Positions 46,172 through 54,758 of a stretch of DNA of 64,000 bases are shown here, in pieces. Origin of the DNA: Leucothrix mucor DSM 2157 (lineage in GTDB: Bacteria; Pseudomonadota; Gammaproteobacteria; Thiotrichales; Thiotrichaceae); NCBI RefSeq assembly GCF_000419525.1, contig NZ_ATTE01000001.1, forward strand, positions 1,302,001 through 1,366,000. The letters are read 5' to 3'. The position numbers and the translations under genes were made by a program. Every line of letters begins with the position of its first letter. The first letter of the stretch is position 1. The notes beneath the pieces were generated by a model. The model saw only the letters and a program-made list of their open reading frames with translations. It did no database searches and was not told where the DNA came from.

Positions 46172-47008
46172 CTAAATGGTTTTCTTGTCATCCACGATTT
46201 TCATCGTTGCGACGCCGCTATTGCCTAACTCAACCGAAGCAAACGGGCCGCCTTGGCACATATTGCCGGGGTCAGTCACATCCATTGGACCTTCTTCGGC
46301 GAAGATCTTCTCGGCAAACTGCTCAGCATTGTCTTTTGGGCGGTAGCCTAAGAAGCTGGCTTTGTGATTATCAACCGGTGCACGGTCATTATTCGACACG
46401 CCATACACCACCGAGAAGCCAGTGACCGGCGTATCAATGGCGCGCTCAACCAAGTGAATCAAATCATCGTAAGACAACCATGAGCCGACCGCGCGGGCGT
46501 TGCTGACTTGCGCGCAAGACAGGATGCGCATGCAAACTGATTCGACTTTGCGCTTGTCCCAGTACAGGCTGGCGAGGTCTTCTGCGAAACATTTAGCCAA
46601 GCCGTAATAAGTGTCTGGGCGGTGTGGCGCATCGGTGCCGATAAAGTCGCTTTTCGGGTGCATACCCACGGCATGAATGGAGCTGGCATACACCACGCGG
46701 CGCACGCCATGCTGATAGGCCGCTTCCCAGACATTGTAAGCGCCGACAATATTGGATTGCAGAATATCATCAAACGGGGCTTCATCACCGATTGCGCCAA
46801 AGTGCACAACCATGTCTGCACCTTCGAGTACGGCCATCATGTCATCCAGCTTTGCAAGGTCGGCTTTCACATAGGACTCGCCATCGTATAGTTTACCGAT
46901 GTCATCCACTAAATCGGTAGAAACCAAAGTGTCGGCCATTTTAGAGAGTGGTTCGCGAAGGTAAGAGCCAAGGCGGCCAGCAGCGCCAGTTAGTACTAAT
47001 TTTTTCAT
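46172..47008 (-). CDS. NAD-dependent epimerase/dehydratase, uronate dehydrogenase-like
   Basis: A 278-residue short-chain extended dehydrogenase (ATG at 47008; another start six bases upstream). The Rossmann motif is LVLTGAAGRLGSYL. The catalytic Ser is in YASSIHAVG, and the YxxxK pair is Tyr/Lys in DTYYGLAKCFAEDL. The closest family I recognise is uronate dehydrogenase (Udh), which oxidises galacturonate or glucuronate to the aldarolactone. Here it sits with hydantoinase-like genes, so the true substrate may differ. Confidence 0.8.
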   Translation of the reverse strand: MKKLVLTGAAGRLGSYLREPLSKMADTLVSTDLVDDIGKLYDGESYVKADLAKLDDMMAVLEGADMVVHFGAIGDEAPFDDILQSNIVGAYNVWEAAYQHGVRRVVYASSIHAVGMHPKSDFIGTDAPHRPDTYYGLAKCFAEDLASLYWDKRKVESVCMRILSCAQVSNARAVGSWLSYDDLIHLVERAIDTPVTGFSVVYGVSNNDRAPVDNHKASFLGYRPKDNAEQFAEKIFAEEGPMDVTDPGNMCQGGPFASVELGNSGVATMKIVDDKKTI

Positions 47009-47064
47009 AATCATCTCACTAGGTTGGGAGGTTGTTATCGGTGAATGTTAGTTTGTTGTTGGCG

Positions 47065-48285
47065 TTATATCACAGCCTTTTCCACGAAGCGCTGGTTGTT
47101 GAGGATGCGATCAAAGTGAAACGGTGACAGGTCAAGTTCGCGGTATTCGCCATAGGTGATTAACTCAGCGGTACCGCGACCCATGGCCGGAGACTGCTGG
47201 AAGCCATGACCGGAGAAGCCATTCACAAACAGGAAATTTTCAACTTCATGGTGCGGGCCGATAATCGCGTTTTGGTCGAAGGTGTTATAGGCGTAATGAC
47301 CGACCCAGGAGTTAATTACTTTAATCGCTTCAAACTGGGGAATACGATTGGCGATGATCGGCCAGAGCTTCTCTTCCCAAATGCTGTGGTCGGCCTCGAA
47401 GTCGTTGTAATCGACCGCAGGGTCAATATCGGGTGGGCAGCCAGCAAGGTAGTATTTGCCTTCGGAGCGCATGTGTACGCCGCTGGGGTCGATGGTCAAT
47501 GGCAGGTCACGGTCTAATGGCTGCTCGGCATCAAAGATAAAGGTGTAACGCTTGCGTGGCTCAACCGGAATTTCAATACCCGCCATGCGTGAGGTGAGTA
47601 CTGCGCGCGGGCCGGAGGCATTCACCACTTTGCCGCAGGAAACCACTTCACCCGATTTCAGCGTGATGCTTTCGACACGTGTGCCGCTCGCATTTTTGGC
47701 CATGGAAACGACTTCATTAGTCAGGTACTCCACGCCGCGCTCTTTAGCCGAGCGTTTCCACCAGTCAAATAGCGTACCGCCATCGAAATAGCCTTCGTCG
47801 ATCAGGTTGTGATTACCGCCAATAATCCCCTCTAAATTATAGAACGGATAAGCTGCCTGAATCTCGTCAGCGGTCATGTATTGAGTGCCTGCGCCGCAAG
47901 CCTGTTGCACTTTCAGGCTTTCTTGTAGCGCATCCACAAAGCCTTGGTTGTCAGCTAGATACATATAGCCATAGCTTTGGAAATGCAGCGGCGGTACGCG
48001 CTCGTCATTGCCCATGTATTTCTGAAAGTTTTTGACAAACTTGGCGGCAAATTGCGAAATGCGTACATTAATCTCTCGCGAGAATTGCTGGCGCATACAG
48101 CTGTTGGTGTGAGCGGTCGAGGTGAACTCATAGCTGGGGTCTTTTTCGACCACCAGAATGGAGCCATCAAAATCCGGATTGTCGGTTAGAAACCACGCCA
48201 CGGAGGAGCCGAGCATTGCGCCGCCGATAATCACCACGTCATAACTGGATTGCTTGGGTGCTTGGGTTGGATGATTTTTTTGCAT
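47065..48285 (-). CDS. FAD-dependent oxidoreductase (DAO/sarcosine-oxidase type)
   Basis: A 406-residue flavoprotein of the D-amino-acid/sarcosine-oxidase fold. It has the N-terminal dinucleotide motif YDVVIIGGAMLGSSVAWFL, a SCMRQQFSREINVRISQF segment where FAD is held, KVVNASGPRAVLTSRMAG, and a C-terminal FSGHGFQQSPAMGRGTAELI. Members oxidise secondary or primary amines to imines. It overlaps the HyuB gene by one base (TAATG), so it belongs to the same pathway and may oxidise an amine freed by the hydantoinase-type step. Confidence 0.88.
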   Translation of the reverse strand: MQKNHPTQAPKQSSYDVVIIGGAMLGSSVAWFLTDNPDFDGSILVVEKDPSYEFTSTAHTNSCMRQQFSREINVRISQFAAKFVKNFQKYMGNDERVPPLHFQSYGYMYLADNQGFVDALQESLKVQQACGAGTQYMTADEIQAAYPFYNLEGIIGGNHNLIDEGYFDGGTLFDWWKRSAKERGVEYLTNEVVSMAKNASGTRVESITLKSGEVVSCGKVVNASGPRAVLTSRMAGIEIPVEPRKRYTFIFDAEQPLDRDLPLTIDPSGVHMRSEGKYYLAGCPPDIDPAVDYNDFEADHSIWEEKLWPIIANRIPQFEAIKVINSWVGHYAYNTFDQNAIIGPHHEVENFLFVNGFSGHGFQQSPAMGRGTAELITYGEYRELDLSPFHFDRILNNQRFVEKAVI

Positions 48286-50006
48286 TAGACAGACTCCCCA
48301 GATTTGGCGGTATTCAGAATGTTAGTGATCTCGGTGTCACTCAAACCATAGTCACGCTTGGCAGTCGCTGCTGAAATATAGCCACGCGCCAAGTCACGTT
48401 TTACCAGCTCAGGGTCGCGTTCAGAAGCTGGGCCATAGCCGCCACCACCGGGGAATTCCATAATCACGCGCTGGCCATGCGGTACAAATTGCTTACCTTT
48501 GGCTTTCATAATAGTGCCATCGCTGCGCTTGATATGCGTCGCTGCGCCGCTTTGACCACCTTGACGACCGTGAGCCGGATGGTCTACCCGATCCAGCATG
48601 GCCGAGAAATCAAACTCATGGCCTTCGCGGGCGCTGATCTCCATATGCTGACCCAAGCCTCCGCGGAACTTGCCCGACCCGCCGCTATCCTCACGCAACT
48701 CTTTGCGCCAGATAATCACCGGCCCCGTGTGCTCAGTCGCTTCGACCGGCATGGTCATGACGCCAGAAGGGAAGGCCGTGGCATTCATGCCATCCACCGT
48801 TGGACGAGCGCCGGAGCCGCCAGAGTTAAAGGTTAGTACTTCAGCGCGAACCGCATCGGCTGGTGCCGGTGCATCGGTACGCGGGCGCACAGAGACCTGG
48901 AAGTTACACAACGTCCCAGCACCTTCAGCAGGCACGGTATGCGGGAGAATTTTATCCAGCGCATTGTAAACCGCATCCGGCAGCATGTGGCCGATCACAT
49001 GGCGCAGCGCAACCGGAGCAGGGTGCAGCGCATTCACAATGGTGTTCTCAGGAGCGGTGATCACAAAAGGCGCTAAAGAGGCCGCATTGTTTGGAATTTC
49101 CGGTGCAATAGCGCACTTTAAGGCGTAGCAAGCGTAAGCCTGTGTGTACACCAGAGGTACGTTAATACCTTTTTTATCCAGCCCGGAGCTGCCAGTAAAG
49201 TCGCATAGAATGTGGTCGTCTTTGATTTCTAAATGCACTTTTAAATCAATCGGTGTGCTGTAGCCATCAATGCGCATTTCGCCATCGGCTTCCGCATTTT
49301 TAAGCGCGGCGATACGCTCAATAGTGGCCAGACGAGAGTTTTCTAAGACGAACGCTGCAATGCCGCTTAAGTCGTCCAGTCCGAACTCTTCCATCATTTC
49401 CACTAAGCGATGATGGCCGACTTCATTACAAGTCGCCAGCGCATACATATCACCCATGGCTTGATCCGGCTCGCGCACATTGCCACGAATAATGGCTTGC
49501 AGGGTTTTATCTACCACGCCACGCTCGGCAAATTTCATAATCGGGATGTACAAGCCTTCCTCGTAAATCGAGTTGGCATCGGCCCCAAAGCCGCGTCCGC
49601 CGATATCCACGATATGCGCGGTGCAGGCGAAAAAGCCGACATGCTTGCCATGATGAAATGAGGGGCTAACCACGGTGATATCGTGCAGGTGGCCGGTGCC
49701 TTCCCATGGGTCATTGGTGATGTACACATCGCCTTCGAACATATTATCTGCACCGATACGACGAATGAAATGTCCAACTGCATCGGCCATCGCATTCACA
49801 TGGCCCGGTGTGCCGGTAACGGCTTGTGCCAACATGCGACCCTGAAGGTCATACACGCCCGCAGATAAGTCGCCTGCCTCCCGCACCGAGGTTGAAAACG
49901 CGGTACGAATTAGCGCTTGTGCCTGCTCTTCAACCACCGAAATCAGGCGGTTCCACATGACCTGAAAAGCGACCGTGGAGTGTTGGTTTGGATTGCCTTT
50001 GCTCAT
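48285..50006 (-). CDS. Hydantoinase B/oxoprolinase-family subunit
   Basis: A 573-residue HyuB-type protein. Typical segments are ISVVEEQAQALIRTAFSTSV, FITNDPWEGTGHLHDI-like text (YITNDPWEGTGHLHDITVVS), and ADIGGRG-like text (VDIGGRGFGADANSIYEEGL). A late GDGGGF/G-rich end (EFPGGGGYGPASERDPELV) closes it. HyuB pairs with HyuA to open N-methylhydantoin, 5-oxoproline or related amide rings with ATP. It overlaps both neighbours (ATGA with HyuA, TAATG with the flavoprotein). Confidence 0.92.
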   Translation of the reverse strand: MSKGNPNQHSTVAFQVMWNRLISVVEEQAQALIRTAFSTSVREAGDLSAGVYDLQGRMLAQAVTGTPGHVNAMADAVGHFIRRIGADNMFEGDVYITNDPWEGTGHLHDITVVSPSFHHGKHVGFFACTAHIVDIGGRGFGADANSIYEEGLYIPIMKFAERGVVDKTLQAIIRGNVREPDQAMGDMYALATCNEVGHHRLVEMMEEFGLDDLSGIAAFVLENSRLATIERIAALKNAEADGEMRIDGYSTPIDLKVHLEIKDDHILCDFTGSSGLDKKGINVPLVYTQAYACYALKCAIAPEIPNNAASLAPFVITAPENTIVNALHPAPVALRHVIGHMLPDAVYNALDKILPHTVPAEGAGTLCNFQVSVRPRTDAPAPADAVRAEVLTFNSGGSGARPTVDGMNATAFPSGVMTMPVEATEHTGPVIIWRKELREDSGGSGKFRGGLGQHMEISAREGHEFDFSAMLDRVDHPAHGRQGGQSGAATHIKRSDGTIMKAKGKQFVPHGQRVIMEFPGGGGYGPASERDPELVKRDLARGYISAATAKRDYGLSDTEITNILNTAKSGESV

Positions 50007-52081
50007 GATTTTGTCCTCACATCAATACAACCATCGCTCTGGCGAATGGCTTGGCGGCTGGATGGCAGCACGATTGTCGTTTCGTTTTCAGTAATCACGG
50101 CGGGGCCGGTGACTAATTGACCGGCTTGCAGATCATCACGCAGGATAACGCTGGCCTCGACGCTTTGGCTTAAGGCCGGATCGAACAAGCTGCGCGTGCT
50201 GGCGACGGTGGCTGGTGAGTTACCTGCGAGTACTTCAACCGGCTCAACGGCTTCGGTTGGGGTGGTGGCATTCACCGACCACACGGTAATTTCCACATCC
50301 ATGCCTTCAACGGCGCGGCCAAATAAGCTGATGTAGTCATCTTCAAACAGTTGCTTAAAGACGGCCGCATCAGGGTTTAGCGCTTGTGCTTTGGTGAGTG
50401 CAACTGGCAGCTCCCAGCCTTGGCCGGAGTAGCGCATATAAGCCTTGTACTCGGAGAGAATTTCAGCCGTGGCATCGCAAGAGCGCACAAATTTGGTGGC
50501 TTCGCTTTCAAGGTCGGTGAGTAACTGGCGAATCACCTCCGGCTGGAACTCGGATAAGCGCATATACACACTGCGGTTGGCTTCAAAGCTAAAGGGCGCG
50601 CGTAAGAAACCAATGGCAGAACCGACACCGGCACCGGCTGGGACTAACAAGCGATTCACTCCGAGCTTTTCACACAGGCGTCCGGCGTGCAATGGTGCTG
50701 CGCCACCGAAGGCGATCATGGTGTAATGGGTTAAGTCTTCACCATTTTCTACAGCATGCACGCGAGCGGCATTGGCCATGTTTTCATCGACCACTTCGGC
50801 TAAGCCGTAGGCTGCGGTGAGGGCATCCATATTTAAGATGTTGCCAAGTACATTTTCCAGTGCGGCTTTGGAACTTTCGGTGTGTAGCTGGATGGAGCCG
50901 CCTGCGAAGTTATCGGGGTCGAGCTTGCCTAAGACTAAGTCAGCGTCGGTCACCGCTGGGCGCTCGCCGCCGCGACCGTAACACGCTGGGCCTGGCTCGG
51001 AGCCTGCGGACTCGGGGCCAACGCGAATTTGGCGCATGGCATCGACATTAGCGAGTGAGCCACCGCCCGCGCCGATCTCGACCATATCAATTACCGGAAT
51101 CGAGATGGGCATACCGGAGCCTTTCTTAAAGCGATAGGTGCGGGCGACTTCAAACACGCGACTGGTTTTTGGAGTTTGGTTTTTGATCAGGCAGATCTTG
51201 GCGGTGGTGCCGCCCATATCAAATGACAGCACTTTATCGAGACCGTAACGTGCCGCGATATTGGCTGCAAACACAGCACCGCCGGCAGGGCCGGACTCAA
51301 CCAAACGCACAGGGAACTCTGCGGCGCTTTCGATAGAGATAATGCCGCCACCGGAGTGCATTAGGAAGATATCGCAATTCACGCCTTCGCTTTTAAGCTG
51401 GCCTTCCAAGCGACCTAGGTAGCTCTTCATCAAAGGCTTGATATAGGCATTGGCAACGACGGTATTAAAGCGCTCGTACTCACGCATTTGCGGGGAGACT
51501 TCGCAGGAGAGCGAGACCATGGCATCCGGCATTTTCTCGGCCAGTACTTCACGGACTAACTGCTCATGTGCATCGTTTAAGTAGGAGTGAAGTAAGCCAA
51601 CCGCAATGCTTTGGTATCCGGCGTCTTTAATGGAATCGACCAGCGCCTCCACTTCAGCGCGATCTAAAGCAATCAGCACTTCGCCTTGCGCATCCACACG
51701 CTCAAGCAGGGTAAAACGCTGCTGGCGAGGAATAAGTGGCTCGGGGATGGTAAGGTTGAGGTCGTAATGCTCGAAGCGCGACTCGGTGCGCATTTCAATC
51801 ACATCACGAAAGCCTTGGGTGGTGATCAGTGCGGTTTTTGCACCGCGACGTTCGATCAGAGCGTTGGTAGCCAGCGTGGTGCCGTGAATAATCTGTCCGA
51901 TTTGGGAGGGGGCAATATCGGCTTGCTTACAGACTTGTTGCATACCATCAATGATGGCGTTTTCGGGAGCTGCGTAGGTCGTTAGGACTTTGGTTGAGAA
52001 TTGGTGACTACCAATCTCAAGGACGACATCGGTGAATGTGCCACCGATATCTACGCCCATGCGAATTGAAGTTTGAGTCAT
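50003..52081 (-). CDS. Hydantoinase A/oxoprolinase-family ATP-dependent subunit
   Basis: A 692-residue HyuA-type protein with the N-terminal actin-like phosphate loop MGVDIGGTFTDVVLEIG and the HGTTLATNALIERRGAKTA segment. A second nucleotide loop reads LSFDMGGTTAKICLI, followed by ACYGRGGERPAVTDADLVLG. It activates the amide by phosphorylation for ring opening with HyuB. It is the first gene of the operon, with a GGATACC site before the ATG. Ring-opening of a cyclic amide, followed by the flavoprotein and dehydrogenase, is the likely pathway; the exact substrate is not set by sequence. Confidence 0.93.
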   Translation of the reverse strand: MTQTSIRMGVDIGGTFTDVVLEIGSHQFSTKVLTTYAAPENAIIDGMQQVCKQADIAPSQIGQIIHGTTLATNALIERRGAKTALITTQGFRDVIEMRTESRFEHYDLNLTIPEPLIPRQQRFTLLERVDAQGEVLIALDRAEVEALVDSIKDAGYQSIAVGLLHSYLNDAHEQLVREVLAEKMPDAMVSLSCEVSPQMREYERFNTVVANAYIKPLMKSYLGRLEGQLKSEGVNCDIFLMHSGGGIISIESAAEFPVRLVESGPAGGAVFAANIAARYGLDKVLSFDMGGTTAKICLIKNQTPKTSRVFEVARTYRFKKGSGMPISIPVIDMVEIGAGGGSLANVDAMRQIRVGPESAGSEPGPACYGRGGERPAVTDADLVLGKLDPDNFAGGSIQLHTESSKAALENVLGNILNMDALTAAYGLAEVVDENMANAARVHAVENGEDLTHYTMIAFGGAAPLHAGRLCEKLGVNRLLVPAGAGVGSAIGFLRAPFSFEANRSVYMRLSEFQPEVIRQLLTDLESEATKFVRSCDATAEILSEYKAYMRYSGQGWELPVALTKAQALNPDAAVFKQLFEDDYISLFGRAVEGMDVEITVWSVNATTPTEAVEPVEVLAGNSPATVASTRSLFDPALSQSVEASVILRDDLQAGQLVTGPAVITENETTIVLPSSRQAIRQSDGCIDVRTKS

Positions 52082-52167
52082 CTGCGGCGGTATCCTGTGT
52101 AAGTTGATGTTGACTAGAGTACGACGCCGCTATGATTGATTCCAATTATTTTATGGGATTGATAGGA

Positions 52168-52360
52168 TCAGGATTTGTGATCTTGTGGCGCCATATCAAC
52201 CACAGTCGAGGACAGGTAATATCCTGATTCACTTAAGCGCAGCAGTAATGGTTTGGCCTGCTCAATGAGTCCAAGCCGTTTCGCAGTAGCAATCACCCCG
52301 GCGCTGCCCATCATGTCCAGAGACAATTGACGTGCGATTTTACGGCCCTTGGCTTCATTA
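52168..52360 (-). pseudogene. Truncated DUF3368 (PIN-like) toxin
   Basis: The frame read from 52360 (NEAKGRKIARQL), continuing GSAGVIATAKRLGLIEQAKPLLLRL and ending near 52168, matches the C-terminal half of DUF3368 PIN-like proteins (about 160 residues). The N-terminal half, with the first PIN acidic residue, is absent. The remaining codons start exactly at the antitoxin stop (TAATGAAG), so a deletion appears to have joined the two. An ATG at 52413 in the same frame lies inside the antitoxin gene and is unlikely to be native. Confidence 0.7.
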
Positions 52361-52711
52361 AGCCTTATGCTCCTGAACCCACTTTTCAGCAAAGTCTGCT
52401 TCAGACTCGGCATCTTCTGGCGAGTAATCTACAACTGGTATCCCCATTTCTGATATCAGTGTAAGCATTTCAGACAATGGCTTGCCGGCTACCTTTGCTG
52501 CGGCTGCGATAGATAATTGTTTGTCCCGAAACATGGAAACGCCAAGCACCAGACGAACTTGCTCAAGGTTTGGAATACCTGTCAGTTGTTCCATGCTTAC
52601 GAGTAGTGCGTCCGGTTTATTACGGTTTGTGATCATCATCAAGTCCAGTTTGGCGGCTCGTAATGCGACTGATGGGTTTGTTTTTAATTCACGAACATTG
52701 ACCACTTGCAT
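52358..52711 (-). CDS. UPF0175-type antitoxin with Phd-like N-terminus
   Basis: A 117-residue protein starting MQVVNVRELKTNPSVALRAA, a Phd/YefM-like segment, and continuing into a UPF0175 helix-turn-helix (SIAAAAKVAGKPLSEMLTLI with GIPVVDYSPEDAESE). UPF0175 proteins are the antitoxins of DUF3368 PIN-like toxins. A strong AAAGGAGA ribosome site precedes the ATG. The toxin partner directly downstream is truncated, so this antitoxin probably no longer has a local target. Confidence 0.78.
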   Translation of the reverse strand: MQVVNVRELKTNPSVALRAAKLDLMMITNRNKPDALLVSMEQLTGIPNLEQVRLVLGVSMFRDKQLSIAAAAKVAGKPLSEMLTLISEMGIPVVDYSPEDAESEADFAEKWVQEHKA

Positions 52712-53196
52712 TTTATGTTCTCCTTTAATACAGGAACATTTGGAGAGTGCCATGTACGACAAACTCAGGCAAATACTATATCGGCGTAATCTCACCCGTG
52801 AAGGGGGACGGCGGGTGGCGGCCGCTGGTTACATTAAATCAGCTTCGCCTCCTGCGTCGGAAGGCGCTGATTCAATGCAACCAGCGCCCTTGTTTGGGTT
52901 TGTCAGTTTGCAGTTAAAAAATGATGTAGCCTACTGAATCTGCTCGGATGGCTTTTTATTGGTGTTTAAGTTAGCGATTTTAATTATAATCGGTACTTGG
53001 TTCTAAGAGCACAGCAGGGATACTTATTTTAGTAAGTGCTGGTAAAAGCTAAACTCCATGTTGATATTGCAGGCTACAGATAGGGTCTAGAGGTTTTTGT
53101 AAGGGCCTCTAAAAAGTACAAGCCAAACCCTATTTAGACCTGTTGCTCCTGTATATTCCTGGTGAATGCGTTAGAAATACAAAAGGAGAATCTAGT
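52712..53196. other. Gene-free stretch with inverted repeats
   Basis: About 485 bp without a credible gene. It holds a long GC-rich imperfect inverted repeat (52824-52885) and, near the downstream ORF, a nested set of short repeats: ATAGGGT/ACCCTAT (53080-53086 and 53127-53133) and TAGAGG/CCTCTA (53088-53093 and 53106-53111). These could fold in the leader of the ORF at 53197. The stretch must also contain the antitoxin promoter. Confidence 0.55.
52824..52885. repeat. Long GC-rich inverted repeat
   Basis: Two 20-base arms (52824-52843 and 52866-52885) are complementary except at two positions (A/C). They flank a 22-base spacer that can form its own GCCT/AGGC hairpin. The arms extend outward imperfectly (GGCC/GCCC). 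It does not match the integron attC core. A transposable miniature element, recombination site or RNA hairpin are options. Confidence 0.65.
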
Positions 53197-53469
53197 ATGG
53201 GTAGTGATTATGTTATAAAAGAGGTTGAATCAAGGCTTAAATCTGGCAATAACCCACTACTGTTATTAGATTTCATTGAGTCTGAATTTAGTTGGTTACG
53301 AGATGAAATGCCTGAACTGGGGGGGGCGATTGACGAGTATCTGTCAGAAATAGAGCAAATTTTAAGTGGGCATTTGCCATTAACTGATGCACAAAAAGAA
53401 GGCGTTAATGCCCGTGTCTTTTTAATGCTAATTACTCTCAGCGTGAGAAAGCCACAGAGTGACTGCTAA
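53197..53469 (+). CDS. Small hypothetical acidic protein
   Basis: A 90-residue protein when started at the ATG at 53197, which has an AAGGAG ribosome site eight bases upstream; a longer in-frame start at 53143 lacks one. It is mostly helical and acidic (DYVIKEVESRLKSGNNPLLL; SEIEQILSGHL) without cysteines in the core or a signal peptide. The family is not recognised. Its position in an accessory stretch and size would suit an antitoxin or anti-defence protein, but there is no direct evidence. Confidence 0.5.
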   Translation: MGSDYVIKEVESRLKSGNNPLLLLDFIESEFSWLRDEMPELGGAIDEYLSEIEQILSGHLPLTDAQKEGVNARVFLMLITLSVRKPQSDC

Positions 53470-53974
53470 GCCCTAAACTACTCTTAAGTTGTTGGCTGGA
53501 TTGGTCAGAACGAAGTTAAAAACGTATCGCTAAGGTCTATTTCATCAGTATTTAGCCTTTTGGGCTGTGTCATCAAACGGTCGTCTAACAAGACACCTCG
53601 TACTCTCTAGGTTTTCTCTCAGAAACACCGAAATAATGTTCCGTAAAGCCATCTCATCAATCAAGATCCCACAAACTCATCTCGTTCAATAATAACTAGG
53701 ACTCTCGATATAAGAAACTTGAACAGAATATTGCTTAGCGCGACTTTTCGTTCCACTGGGCCTCATACCTCTTAACGGTATGATTCAAGCTCTTAACTCT
53801 GAAATAAGCCCAAGTATGGAATCACTTTACAAATTCTAGCGGACTTTGCTCATCAAATGATTAAACGATAGATTTCTTTTGATTTGGTGTATTAAGTGGT
53901 AAATTTAGGCTTAATATTTATGGTAGTAAGCGCGCTATGCAGGCGTTAGGTGTTTTTCCAATTAAGGAATAAGA
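53470..53974. other. Gene-free AT-rich stretch
   Basis: About 505 bp with stops in all frames and no recognisable gene, RNA or repeat of note. Two short motifs, GTCTAAC (near 53585) and GTTAGGT (near 53945), resemble integron core sites. They are about 360 bp apart with no folded site between them, so I do not call an attC. Confidence 0.5.
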
Positions 53975-54157
53975 ATGACAAAAAAAGATAGAATAGCGAT
54001 CGTTGTATCAGTGATTTATTCATTGTTTCCAATATTCGTAATGATAGATAGTGAAAAAGGGGCTTTTTTCTTCCTTCTTCCAGTTTTTATTTACTGGGGG
54101 TATAGGTTCATTCAAGGTGACGTTAGCTTCATAGGGAAGAAAGATGATCATTCATAG
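53975..54157 (+). CDS. Small membrane protein
   Basis: A 60-residue protein with two membrane helices (about residues 7-24 and 28-48) and a charged tail (KKDDHS). An AAGGA ribosome site is six bases before the ATG. Its last 14 bases overlap the start of a second tiny ORF in another frame, which supports both being real and co-translated. No family recognised. Confidence 0.55.
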   Translation: MTKKDRIAIVVSVIYSLFPIFVMIDSEKGAFFFLLPVFIYWGYRFIQGDVSFIGKKDDHS

Positions 54158-54290
54158 TAGGTGCAAAAAGTGCAGCGAAATTCTCAATGTTGTTGAGCTT
54201 AAAGACAACCCTGAAGGAGTCGGTATGGTCTGTGTTGACAAATCTAAATGTAAAGAGCGTCAACAAAAGGCAAAGCAAAAACACACCTAA
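54144..54290 (+). CDS. Tiny zinc-finger-like protein
   Basis: A 48-codon ORF reading MIIHSRCKKCSEILNVVELK ... VCVDKSKCKERQQKAKQKHT. Four cysteines (CxxC, then C and C about 20 residues later) suggest a zinc knuckle, and the tail is Lys/Gln-rich. GGGAAGAA precedes the ATG at the right distance. It overlaps the membrane-protein ORF by 14 bases, so the two look like an operon. Family not recognised. Confidence 0.5.
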   Translation: MIIHSRCKKCSEILNVVELKDNPEGVGMVCVDKSKCKERQQKAKQKHT

Positions 54291-54370
54291 TAAGCCCCTG
54301 GTGGCGATGTAAGAAAGCTATTCGAGCCTAACAGGAAACCTTATTTTTGATCATTTTAATGATTCCAATT

Positions 54371-54398
54371 ACTAGGCATAACGCCGATTATGCGAACC
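54371..54398 (-). other. XerCD/dif-like recombination site (candidate)
   Basis: On the minus strand the 28-base site has an 11-base left arm GGTTCGCATAA, a 6-base centre TCGGCG and an 11-base right arm TTATGCCTAGT. The left arm differs at one position from the XerC arm of E. coli dif. The right arm agrees at 7 of 11 positions with the XerD arm, including TTATG. The core GCATAA/TTATGC is perfectly palindromic. The comparison is from memory of the dif sequence. Confidence 0.4.
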
Positions 54399-54569
54399 AT
54401 CACCAATCATACTTAGGAGCCAAATCCCTACGGAGTTCATCCAGAAGCTTCTCCAAACCACCGTCTCAGTATTTACCGGAGCAGCGGGCTAAGTGTGAGA
54501 AGAAGCATAAAAACGCTCGCAAACTAGGGGCGATTCAAGCAATTTCTAGTGTATTAGCCTTTGCTCTAT

Positions 54570-54740
54570 CTAGTTTCTGGAGTACTTCAGACCAGTTAAC
54601 GCTGCTACTTTGCGCTCATCAATCAGTTCCTGAGCCAAATCAGTCTCTTGTGGAATATGTTGGCAAGCAGCATGAATGGACTGCCAAAGTTGTTCTTTAG
54701 CCGTACGTTTGTGAGGCTTGAAACTATTGATAGTATCATT
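54570..54740 (-). pseudogene. C-terminal protein remnant
   Basis: A 57-codon open stretch on the minus strand encodes SFKPHKRTAKEQLWQSIHAA and CQHIPQETDLAQELIDERK before TAG. Composition and codon use look like a real soluble protein tail, but a TGA just upstream and the lack of a start mark it as a remnant. Family not recognised. Confidence 0.35.
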
Positions 54741-54758
54741 TCAAGACAACGAACGAGA

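Larger units (their letters stand above)
54291..54758. other. Gene-poor stretch with a dif-like site and a protein remnant
   Basis: About 470 bp. It holds the dif-like palindrome at 54371-54398 and a minus-strand protein-like remnant at 54570-54740. An open frame on the plus strand here (54347-54700) has no ribosome site and odd composition, so I do not call it. Confidence 0.5.

Noticed and set aside
48477-48969. Plus-strand open frames opposite the HyuB gene
   Set aside because: Antisense shadows of a gene with strong family similarity on the minus strand.
53580-53952. Possible integron attC bounded by GTCTAAC and GTTAGGT
   Set aside because: The two cores are about 360 bp apart, longer than known attC sites, and no L-box pairing or hairpin joins them. 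No integrase gene is in the window.
54347-54700. 117-codon open frame on the plus strand
   Set aside because: No ribosome site, unusual composition (Ser/Arg/His-rich), and it overlaps a better protein-like frame on the other strand and the dif-like site.
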